Positions 45,630 through 52,902 of a DNA stretch of 64,000 bases are shown piece after piece. Under the pieces are notes generated by a model. That model did no database searches and was not told the DNA's origin. It saw nothing but the letters and a program-made list of their open reading frames with translations. Position 1 is the stretch's first letter, and each line of letters starts with the position of its first letter. The stretch is from the NCBI RefSeq assembly GCF_029626155.1, contig NZ_JARUBL010000001.1:4692501-4756500 (forward strand). The letters run 5' to 3'. Position numbers and translations under genes: made by a program. This stretch comes from Solwaraspora sp. WMMD1047. GTDB lineage: Bacteria; Actinomycetota; Actinomycetes; Mycobacteriales; Micromonosporaceae.

Positions 45630-47477
45630 ATGCTCTTCCACATCCTGGGGCCGCTGGACGTCCACCACCCGGCCACGCCGGCGACGCGGGTGAGTGGCGG
45701 GAAACCGGGCCGGCTGTTGGCCGCCCTGCTGCTCGCCGCCAACTCGTGGGTGGCCCGGGACCGACTGGTCGCGGCCGTCTGGTCGGGCTGCCCGGTGCCG
45801 GCGTCGGCGCAGGCCAACCTCAAGACGTACGTCTGGCAGCTCCGAACCGGTCTGCCGGCCCATCCCGGCGGTGCCCGCATCGAACGCCGGCCGGGCGCGT
45901 ACCGGCTGCGGGTCGCCGACGGCGAGCTCGACGCCGAGCTGGCCGAGGAGCTGGCCGGTGGGGCGCGCCGGGCCGCGGACGGCGGTGACGCCGGCACCGC
46001 CGCCGCGCTCTGTGAGCAGGCGCTGCGGTTATGGCGGGGCCGCCCGTTCGAGGACCTAGCCGGCGACTGGGCCGATCACGTCGGGGCCGCGGAGGCTATC
46101 GGCCGGCTGGAACAACTCCACCTGGACCTGCGGGAACTGCTCGCCGAGCAGCAACTGGCGCTGGGCCGTCCCCGGCCGGCGCTGGCCGCCCTGCGGCCGG
46201 TCACGGCGACCGCTCCGCTGCGGGAGAGCGCATGGGCGCTGACGGTACGCGCCCTGCACGCCGCCGGCCAGCCCGGGGCGGCGCTGGCGACCCGGCGCAA
46301 GGCCCGGGAGATCATCCGGACCGAGCTGGGGGTCGGCCGCGGCCCGTGCCGACCGGTCCGGCCGGCAACCGACACCGGACCGCCGTCCGCCGGCACCAGC
46401 GTGGACATCGGACACCCGTACGCCGCCGGCGGGCTGTCGTACGGCGGCGGGCCGCGGTCGTCCGCCCGGCGGTCGGCGGCGCGGGAGCTGCCCCGGGACG
46501 TGGCGTTGGTGGGTCGCGGCACACCGCTGCGGGCGGTCTGGCGGGCCGCTGCCGGCGCCGCGCCGGTGGTGCTCGTCGACGGGATGGCCGGCGTCGGCAA
46601 GACGGCCCTGGTGGTGCACGCCGCGCACCGGCTGGCGCCCCGCTACCCCGACGGCCAGTTCTTCGTGGCGTTGCGGGCCGGCCGGCACGGCGACGGTCCG
46701 GAGCCGGCGACCGTGTTGGAGCGGTTGCTGCGGGGACTTGGCGTACCGGCGGCGGAGATCCCCGCCGACCAGGCCGGCCGGTCGGCGTTGTGGCGGTCCG
46801 CCCTGGCCGGTCGTCGGGCTCTGCTGGTCCTGGATGACGTGCGCGACGGCGGGCAGCTCGCCGCGCTGCTGCCGGCGGCTCCGGGCTGCCTGACCCTGGC
46901 CACCACCCGCTACCGGGGTTGGCATCCGGACGCGGCGGTGCGGATCGGGTTGACCCCGCTGGCCGAACCGGCCGCCGCGGACCTGTTCCGCGCCGCGGCC
47001 GTGGACCGGGTGACCGACGCCGACGGTGCGGCCGTCGCCGCGGTGGTCCGGCACTGCGGTGGCCTGCCCGCCGCGCTGCGGGACGCGGCCGGCCGGCTGT
47101 TGAGCCGCCCGGGTTGGCCGGTGGCACGGCTCGTCGAGGAGCTGACCGACGATCCCTGCCGGGTGTTGTCGGACCGGCTGAGGCGGTCGGTCGGCGCCGC
47201 CGTCGCCGCGCTCGACAGCTGCGGGCTGGCGGCCTGGCGGGCCGTCGCGGGCCTGCCGGAGGAGTTCGGGCCGGCTGCCGCCGCGCGGGTGCTCGGGCTG
47301 CGCCCGGCGGCGGCCCGGACGCTGTTGGAGGCGCTTGTGGACCAGGGGTTGCTCGAGGTCGGGCCGGTGGGGCGGTACCGCAGCCACGTGCTGATCCGCG
47401 AGCTGGCCGGACGGTTCGAGGAGCCGGCCGCGAACGCCGCGAGCGCGCACCCGACCGTCCGGCAGGGTGCCGCATGA
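45630..47477 (+). CDS. SARP-type regulator with NB-ARC ATPase domain (AfsR-like)
   Basis: A 615-residue protein. An N-terminal OmpR-type DNA-binding domain ('ILGPLDVHHPATPATRVSGG', 'LKTYVWQLRTGL') and a bacterial transcriptional activator domain (about 95-240) define the SARP part. A STAND/NB-ARC ATPase follows, with Walker A G318-MAGVGKT325. A short winged-helix-type region ends the protein; the tetratricopeptide repeats of full AfsR are absent. SARP regulators activate clustered genes. It is divergent from the OmpR pair and its stop overlaps the EccE-like start as ATGA, so it may regulate the secretion locus. That target is inferred. Confidence 0.88.
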   Translation: MLFHILGPLDVHHPATPATRVSGGKPGRLLAALLLAANSWVARDRLVAAVWSGCPVPASAQANLKTYVWQLRTGLPAHPGGARIERRPGAYRLRVADGELDAELAEELAGGARRAADGGDAGTAAALCEQALRLWRGRPFEDLAGDWADHVGAAEAIGRLEQLHLDLRELLAEQQLALGRPRPALAALRPVTATAPLRESAWALTVRALHAAGQPGAALATRRKAREIIRTELGVGRGPCRPVRPATDTGPPSAGTSVDIGHPYAAGGLSYGGGPRSSARRSAARELPRDVALVGRGTPLRAVWRAAAGAAPVVLVDGMAGVGKTALVVHAAHRLAPRYPDGQFFVALRAGRHGDGPEPATVLERLLRGLGVPAAEIPADQAGRSALWRSALAGRRALLVLDDVRDGGQLAALLPAAPGCLTLATTRYRGWHPDAAVRIGLTPLAEPAAADLFRAAAVDRVTDADGAAVAAVVRHCGGLPAALRDAAGRLLSRPGWPVARLVEELTDDPCRVLSDRLRRSVGAAVAALDSCGLAAWRAVAGLPEEFGPAAAARVLGLRPAAARTLLEALVDQGLLEVGPVGRYRSHVLIRELAGRFEEPAANAASAHPTVRQGAA

Positions 47478-48871
47478 CCGCGCCCCGGCACATCGTCACG
47501 GCCGCGGTCCGGCCCGGCCCGGTGGTCCCGCCCGTTCGCCGTCCGCCGGCTCAGCCGGCTCGGCCCGCCGCCCGGCTGGCTCCGCACCCAGCAGCTCCGC
47601 ACCCGGCCCGGCCGGCTCCGCACCCAGCGCGGCCGGCGGCGGTCGCGGTCCGTCCCGGATCGGCGACCCGGGTAGGACGGCAGCAGCGCGTCGCCGCGGT
47701 CCCGCTGTCCCGCCGTCTGATCGGCCACCTGCCGAGGATCGCCTGCTGGCAGCTCTGCGCGGTACTGGTGCTGCTCTCGCTCGGCCGGCCGTGGCCGGTC
47801 GCGGTGCCGCTGGTCGCCGCCGGCACCGCGCTGGGCGCGCTCTCCGGTGCCCGGGTACGCGGCCACTGGCTCTCCAGCGTGGCCGTCCGGCGTGCCCGGC
47901 TGCTGCGGCGGCGGCGCCGGTACCGGCTACCGGGCACCATCGACCGGCCCGCACTACTGGCCGCGCTGGCACCGGCCGCCCGGATCAGCGACCCGGCCGA
48001 CCCGGCCATCGGGGACACGTCCACGGGGGGCGCGTCCACGGGGGGCGCGTCCACGGGGGGCGCGTCCACGGGGGGCGCGTCCACGGGGGGCACTTCCATC
48101 GGGAGCACGGCAAGCGGGAGCACGGCGGGCGGTGGCCGGGCAGGCGGTGGCCTGGCGGCGTCGGGTGGTTTGATCAGCCGGCCGGAGGGCCTGCTGACGG
48201 TGCTGCGACCGGACCCCGACCGGGGCGGCGACCTGATGCGCCTGGCGTGCTCGGACTCGCTGCGGCCCGACCCGGAGGATCGGACGTCCCGGGCGGGGCT
48301 GCGCCTGCTGCTGCACCGCGACCAGGGGCGGGCGCCCCGGTGCTGGCTTGTGGTCGGGGTGCGGCGGGACGCCGACAGCGCCGAGGACCACGAGCTGCGG
48401 GCGGCGCTCGACAACGGCGTCCGCCGGCTTCGGCGGCGGTCCCGGCAGGCCGGGCTGGACCTGCATCCGCTGCCGGCGGCGGAGCTGCTGCAGATGCTGT
48501 CCGAGGTCACCCACACCGGCCCGGGCCGGGACCGGCTCGACGAACAGTGGCGGCACTGGCACGCCGGGCCGGTGGCCCAGGTCGGGCTGGCGCTGTCCGG
48601 GCCGGACGTCCGGCCCGAACGCCGGGCGGAGCTGCTGGACCGGCTGCTCGCCGGGGTACCGCAGGCGGCGGCAACCGTCGCCGTCGCCGTCGACCGGCCG
48701 GGGCTGACCGGCGTGCTCCGGCTGGCCGCCCGCACCGCGCCGGTCGTCGACCTGGCCGCGGACCGGTGCGGCCCGCTCGGCCGGGAACTCGGCGTGCACC
48801 TGGAGCGACTGGACGGCCGGCACGGCCCGGCCGTGGCCGCCTCGTCACCGATCGGAGGGGACCTGTCATGA
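47474..48871 (+). CDS. eccE: EccE-like type VII secretion protein
   Basis: A 465-residue protein. A Pro/Ala/Arg-rich N terminus (about 75 residues, with repeated 'PHPARPA') precedes two membrane segments ('CWQLCAVLVLLSLG' and the following 20 residues) and a cytoplasmic domain with 'RRLIGHLPRIACWQL'/'VRGHWL' patterns of the EccE family. A Ser/Thr/Gly repeat linker (48017-48091) separates the membrane part from the C-terminal domain. EccE stabilises the ESX membrane complex. The family call rests on layout and partial motif match, so it is less certain than EccB/C/D. It is coupled to both neighbours by ATGA overlaps. Confidence 0.72.
   Translation: MTAPRHIVTAAVRPGPVVPPVRRPPAQPARPAARLAPHPAAPHPARPAPHPARPAAVAVRPGSATRVGRQQRVAAVPLSRRLIGHLPRIACWQLCAVLVLLSLGRPWPVAVPLVAAGTALGALSGARVRGHWLSSVAVRRARLLRRRRRYRLPGTIDRPALLAALAPAARISDPADPAIGDTSTGGASTGGASTGGASTGGASTGGTSIGSTASGSTAGGGRAGGGLAASGGLISRPEGLLTVLRPDPDRGGDLMRLACSDSLRPDPEDRTSRAGLRLLLHRDQGRAPRCWLVVGVRRDADSAEDHELRAALDNGVRRLRRRSRQAGLDLHPLPAAELLQMLSEVTHTGPGRDRLDEQWRHWHAGPVAQVGLALSGPDVRPERRAELLDRLLAGVPQAAATVAVAVDRPGLTGVLRLAARTAPVVDLAADRCGPLGRELGVHLERLDGRHGPAVAASSPIGGDLS
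48017..48091 (+). repeat. 15-bp tandem repeat x5 within eccE-like gene
   Basis: Five copies of a 15-bp unit (core GCGTCCACGGGGGGC) encode ASTGG/TSTGG pentapeptides in the linker after the membrane part; two more units are degenerate. Each unit has a run of six G residues. Confidence 0.9.
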
Positions 48872-49605
48872 CCACCCGTACCTCCCCCGCCCGACCCGAC
48901 GGATCGGCGCCGCCCGGACGTGGCCGGCCGGCGATGCCGGCGAGCTGCAACCGACCGCCGGTGGCCCTGTCGACCTTGGCCGCGGTGGACGCGTTGCTCG
49001 CCACCGCGGGCCACGACGTCCTGCTGACCCGGACGCTGCGCACCGGTCTGGACGAGTCGGCCGCGATGTTGCGGCACATCGATCCGGGCAAGCTGCGCCG
49101 CGGGGTGCGGTACCGGGTGCTGTTCCCGGACCGGGCCCGGTGCGTGCCGACGCTGGCGGCGCGGCTCACCGAGTTGTCGGCCGCCGGCGCGGAGATCCGC
49201 ACCGTGGACGAGGTGCCGATCGACGCCACCGTCGTGGACGCGACTTTCTCGGTGCTGCCCGGCGGCGGCCGCGACGGCGGTCCGGCCGGCGGGGTGGCCA
49301 TCTTCCGGCTGCCCAGCGTGGCTGCCACCGTCGGGGAGCTGTTCGATCGGGTGTGGCCGGCGGCGGTGCCGCTGCGGGCCGCGCCCGCCCCGCGCGGACC
49401 GGGGTTGTCGGCGCGGGAGCGGGAACTGCTGGGGCTGCTCTCGGCCGGCTGGACCGACGAGTCGGCGGCGGCGCGGCTGGGCATCTCGGTGCGGACGGTG
49501 CGCCGGATGATGTCCGACATCATGAACCGGCTCGGCGCCCGCAGCCGCTTCCAGGCCGGCGTCAAGGCCGTCGACCGCGGCTGGCTCACCGACCAGGTCG
49601 ACTGA
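48868..49605 (+). CDS. LuxR-type HTH transcriptional regulator
   Basis: A 245-residue protein. The C-terminal LuxR helix-turn-helix (about residues 175-240) has 'LSARERELLGLLSAGWTDES', 'SVRTVRRMMSDIMNRLG' and 'SRFQAGVKA'. The N-terminal 170 residues contain no receiver Asp pocket; they resemble the TrmB/phospholipase-D-like sensor domain of actinomycete LuxR regulators ('LLFPDRARCVPTLAARL' region). ATG 48868 overlaps the EccE-like stop, with GGAGGGG upstream. It probably regulates locally; its ligand is unknown. Confidence 0.85.
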   Translation: MTTRTSPARPDGSAPPGRGRPAMPASCNRPPVALSTLAAVDALLATAGHDVLLTRTLRTGLDESAAMLRHIDPGKLRRGVRYRVLFPDRARCVPTLAARLTELSAAGAEIRTVDEVPIDATVVDATFSVLPGGGRDGGPAGGVAIFRLPSVAATVGELFDRVWPAAVPLRAAPAPRGPGLSARERELLGLLSAGWTDESAAARLGISVRTVRRMMSDIMNRLGARSRFQAGVKAVDRGWLTDQVD

Positions 49606-49690
49606 CCGGGCCGACTGACCCGACGGACGGGCCAGGACGACAGGGCGGGCCGCGAACACCTGCCGCCGCGCGCCGCGGCGGTCCGGCCAC

Positions 49691-49702
49691 TAGTTTGAGT
49701 GC
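49691..49702 (+). promoter_or_regulatory. Leaderless promoter -10 for the orphan response regulator
   Basis: TAGTTT (49691-49696) is a TANNNT element 6 nt before GTG 49703. The surrounding 100 bp has no Shine-Dalgarno sequence close to the GTG. Confidence 0.55.
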
Positions 49703-50356
49703 GTGCGGGTACTGGTCACCGAGGACGACGACAACCTGCGGCTGGCGGTGGCGGTGGCACTGCGCGACGCCGGGTTCGCCGTGGACACCGCCGTCGATCT
49801 GGACGAGGCGGACGAGGCGCTGGCCGTCAACGCGTACGACTGCGCGGTCTTCGACCGGATTCTGCCCGGCGGGGACGCGCTGCGCTACGTGGCGGCACGA
49901 CGTCGGGGCGGCTGGCGGGTGCCGGTCCTCTTCCTCACCGGCCGGGACGGGCTGCACGACCGGGTCGACGGGCTGACCTGGGGCGACGACTACCTGGTCA
50001 AGCCGTTCGCGGTGGCGGAGCTGGCGGCCCGGGTGGGCAGTCTGTGCCGCCGGGGCGGGGCGGACCGTCCGCCGGTGCTGCGGCACGGGGACCTGACCCT
50101 GGACGCCGGCCGGCACCAGGCCAGCCGGGGCGACGCGCCGCTGCCGCTCACCGCCAAGGAGTTCGCCGTGCTGGGCCGGCTGCTGGCCGACGCCGGTACG
50201 CCGGTGCCGCGCACCGAGCTGATCGCGGCCGGCTGGGACGAGCTGGTGCCGCCGAACTCGAACGTGCTGGAGGTGCTGATCGCCCAGCTCCGGCGGAAGC
50301 TGGGTCCGCCCCCGCTGCTGCACACGGTGCGCGGCGTCGGCTACCTGCTGCGTTGA
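49703..50356 (+). CDS. Orphan OmpR-type response regulator
   Basis: A 217-residue regulator with receiver D51 ('CAVFDRILPGGD'), Lys in 'YLVKPFAVAEL' and a winged-helix DNA-binding domain ('LTAKEFAVLGRLLADAG', 'VLIAQLRRKLG'). No kinase gene is adjacent. Its sequence is closely similar to the regulator at 44850, including the unusual 'DRxLPxGD' phosphorylation-site context, so it may share that kinase (inference). GTG 49703 fits a leaderless start. It converges on the sugar kinase gene through a 12-bp palindrome holding both stops. Confidence 0.92.
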   Translation: MRVLVTEDDDNLRLAVAVALRDAGFAVDTAVDLDEADEALAVNAYDCAVFDRILPGGDALRYVAARRRGGWRVPVLFLTGRDGLHDRVDGLTWGDDYLVKPFAVAELAARVGSLCRRGGADRPPVLRHGDLTLDAGRHQASRGDAPLPLTAKEFAVLGRLLADAGTPVPRTELIAAGWDELVPPNSNVLEVLIAQLRRKLGPPPLLHTVRGVGYLLR

Positions 50357-50362
50357 CCGCGG

Positions 50363-51307
50363 TCAGGAGCCGTCGAAGCGGGCGGCGACCTGGGCGCGGG
50401 TCGGCATCGACACCGCGCCGCCGCGCGACTCGCAGACCAGCCCGGCGACCCGCAGCGCGTACCCGACCCGGTCCGGCCAGCCGGCCCGGTCCGGCAGGCC
50501 GTCGGCGAGCAGGTCGGCGATGAGGGCGGCCATCACCGAGTCACCGGCGCCGGTGGCGTCCACGGCCTGCACCTGCGGCGCCGGCACGCTCGTGGTGCCG
50601 GCGTCGTCGGCCACCAGCGCGCCGCGCGCCCCACAGGTCACCACCACGGTACGGGCGCCCAGCTCGCGGATCCGGTCGGCGGCCCGCTCCGGTGCCGCGC
50701 CGTCGTAGAGCACCTCGGCGTCGGCCGAGCTGAGCTTGACCAGGTCTGCGCGGGCGGCGAATTCGGCCACCACGGCCCGCAGGCCGGCCACCGCGTCCGG
50801 GCCGTCGAGCAGCCGGGGCCGGACGTTCGGGTCGAAGACCCGCAGCCCGGTGGCGAGCGACCAGGCCCGCCGGGCGGCGGCCCGGACCGGCGGCTGGAGC
50901 AGGGCGATGGATCCGCAGTAGAGCACCGCGGCGCCCCGGACCAGGTCGGCGTCGAGGGCGTCCGGGTCGAGCAGCCCGTACGAGGGGGGTTCGCCGTAGA
51001 AGCGGAACTCCGGTTCGGCACCGGTGAAGGTGGCCACCCCGAGCGTGGTGGGCGCCCGGACGGTGACGGTTCCCCGCTGGCCGACGCCCGCGCCGGTCAG
51101 GAAGGCCCGGAGCCGGCCGGCGAGCGCGTCGTCGCCGAACGAGCCGACGAACTCGACGGTGGCGCCGAGTCGGGCCGCGCCGACGGCGACGTTGAGGGGC
51201 GCCCCGCCGATCGCCTGCCGGTAGACCGGCTCCCCGTCGCACTCGCCGTCGAGCAGGTCGACAAGCGCCTCGCCGAGCACCACCGCGTATCCCATCGGCT
51301 CCTCCAT
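50363..51307 (-). CDS. PfkB family carbohydrate kinase (fructokinase-like)
   Basis: A 314-residue ribokinase-superfamily kinase. The N-terminal substrate signature is 'IGGAPLNVAVGAARLG', and the C-terminal anion-hole/catalytic motif is 'DATGAGDSVMAALIAD' with the catalytic Asp in GAGD. It phosphorylates a sugar (fructose is the common substrate of this subgroup) with ATP. Start ATG 51307 has GGAGGG 7 nt upstream; ATG 51295 is internal with a too-close GGAGGAG. No sugar transporter or regulator is adjacent, so the substrate stays open. Confidence 0.92.
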   Translation of the reverse strand: MEEPMGYAVVLGEALVDLLDGECDGEPVYRQAIGGAPLNVAVGAARLGATVEFVGSFGDDALAGRLRAFLTGAGVGQRGTVTVRAPTTLGVATFTGAEPEFRFYGEPPSYGLLDPDALDADLVRGAAVLYCGSIALLQPPVRAAARRAWSLATGLRVFDPNVRPRLLDGPDAVAGLRAVVAEFAARADLVKLSSADAEVLYDGAAPERAADRIRELGARTVVVTCGARGALVADDAGTTSVPAPQVQAVDATGAGDSVMAALIADLLADGLPDRAGWPDRVGYALRVAGLVCESRGGAVSMPTRAQVAARFDGS

Positions 51308-51684
51308 CGCCTCACCCTCCGGTGCATATCCTGCCTGACCCCGGCGGATCCGTCGGAGCCAGCGCGGCAACATCGAAGTGGACCTATTGCGCTGGCGGCC
51401 GATCCGTGATGCGATGGTGGGTACCGAGCAAGCGCGGGGGCTGACGCGCTGCCGGGTGCCGGCTGGGGCCACGCGAGGGACACACATCCGTGATCGGACT
51501 GTGCGTCCTGCCTTCGCATGCCTGTCCCCCGGATGACAGCCCATCATCGCCGGCATTCAGGCCGCTGGAGCACCGCGCACAGGTATCGGGCGTGGGTGTC
51601 CGCAAATCCGCGGGACCCCGCCGTTGTCCGCGACCGCGCCACGCGCCCGGTTCGCGGCACTCAGGTCCCAGGTAAGGAGAATCG
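51308..51684. other. 377-bp intergenic region pfkB-like / AA10 gene
   Basis: Divergent region without a gene. It holds a nested inverted repeat: GCCAGCGC (51358-51365)/GCGCTGGC (51389-51396) inside CGGATC (51345-51350)/GATCCG (51401-51406). This could be an operator for either gene. Nothing coding-like was seen in the 280 bp nearer the AA10 gene; AAGGAGA (51673-51679) serves its start. Confidence 0.4.
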
Positions 51685-52803
51685 GTGAAACCTCTTCGTA
51701 GGCTCGCGGTGTTCGCCGCCACGGCCGCTCTGGCCGCCGGCGCGCTCGCCGTGGTGAACCCACAGCCGGCGCTGGCCCATGGCGCGGCCATGACGCCCGG
51801 CAGCCGCACCTTCCTCTGCTGGCGGGACGGTCTCAGCCCGACCGGGCAGATCATCCCGCAGAACCCGGCCTGTTCGGCCGCGGTCGCGCAGAGCGGGGCC
51901 AACTCGCTCTACAACTGGTTCAGTGTCCTGCGCTCCGACGCGGGCGGCCGGACCACCGGTTTCGTGCCGGACGGGCAGCTCTGCAGCGGTGGCAACACCA
52001 GCTTCAGCGGCTTCAACCTGGCCCGCAACGACTGGCCGCTGACCCACCTGACCGCGGGCGCCAACATGGAGTTCCGGTACAGCAACTGGGCGCACCACCC
52101 GGGCACGTTCTACTTCTACGTGACCAGGGACAGCTGGAGCCCGACCCGGGCGCTGGCCTGGAGCGACCTGGAGGCGACGCCGTTCCTGACGGTGACGAAC
52201 CCGCCGCAGCGGGGCGCGGTCGGCACCAACGACGGTCACTACTACTTCAGCGGGCGGCTGCCGACCGGCAAGAGCGGCCGGCACATCATCTACTCCCGCT
52301 GGGTGCGGTCGGACAGCCAGGAGAACTTCTTCGGCTGCTCGGACGTGACCTTCGACGGTGGCAACGGTGAGGTGACCGGGATCGGCAACGGCCAGACCAC
52401 GCCGCCGCCGAACCCCACCACCCCGCCGCCGAACCCGACCACGCCCCCGCCGAACCCCACCACCCCGCCGCCGAACCCGACCACCCCGCCGCCGGGCAAC
52501 GCCGGCTGCACCGCGACCTACAACACGGTCAGCAGCTGGTCGGGCGGCTTCCAGGCCGAGGTCACGATCCGCAACACCGGTACGGCCGCGATGAGCGGCT
52601 GGACCGCCCGTTGGGCCTTCCCGAGCGGGCAGACCATCGGCAGCCTGTGGAGCGGCACGCACACCCAGAGCGGTGCTGACGTGACGGTCCGCAACGTGGC
52701 CTGGAACGGCAACCTCGCGCCGAACGCCTCCGCGACGTTCGGCTTCACCGGCAGCTCCACGGGCGCCAACAACGCCCCGTCGGTGACCTGCAGCCCCGCG
52801 TGA
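51685..52803 (+). CDS. Secreted AA10 lytic polysaccharide monooxygenase with CBM2
   Basis: A 372-residue secreted protein. A signal peptide (residues 1-31) ends in 'PALAHG', so the mature N terminus is His32, the first copper-binding histidine; the second is in 'WAHHPGTFYFY' (His137/138). The AA10 domain runs to about 235. A Pro-rich linker of four TPPPNPT repeats (52399-52482) leads to a CBM2-type domain (about 272-372, with Cys at each end and Trp residues on the binding face). It cleaves crystalline chitin or cellulose oxidatively. GTG 51685 has AAGGAGA 5 nt upstream. The GH18 chitinase 8 kb away suggests chitin is among its targets. Confidence 0.93.
   Translation: MKPLRRLAVFAATAALAAGALAVVNPQPALAHGAAMTPGSRTFLCWRDGLSPTGQIIPQNPACSAAVAQSGANSLYNWFSVLRSDAGGRTTGFVPDGQLCSGGNTSFSGFNLARNDWPLTHLTAGANMEFRYSNWAHHPGTFYFYVTRDSWSPTRALAWSDLEATPFLTVTNPPQRGAVGTNDGHYYFSGRLPTGKSGRHIIYSRWVRSDSQENFFGCSDVTFDGGNGEVTGIGNGQTTPPPNPTTPPPNPTTPPPNPTTPPPNPTTPPPGNAGCTATYNTVSSWSGGFQAEVTIRNTGTAAMSGWTARWAFPSGQTIGSLWSGTHTQSGADVTVRNVAWNGNLAPNASATFGFTGSSTGANNAPSVTCSPA
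52399..52482 (+). repeat. 21-bp tandem repeat x4 in the AA10-CBM2 linker
   Basis: Four 21-bp units encode TPPPNPT. They form the flexible linker between the catalytic and binding domains and vary mainly at third positions. Confidence 0.85.
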
Positions 52804-52843
52804 CACCGGCTGGACCGAGGTCCTAGCAGGTAGGAACGGCTCG

Positions 52844-52883
52844 GAGAACGGGCCCGGTGCCGATCGGCACCGGGCCCGTTCTC
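52844..52883. terminator. Bidirectional terminator, perfect 18-bp stem
   Basis: GAGAACGGGCCCGGTGCC (52844-52861) pairs exactly with 52866-52883 across a GATC loop, so the whole 40 bp is a perfect palindrome. It lies between the convergent AA10 and asnB genes. Confidence 0.85.
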
Positions 52884-52902
52884 GCGTACCAGGCGATGGG
52901 TC

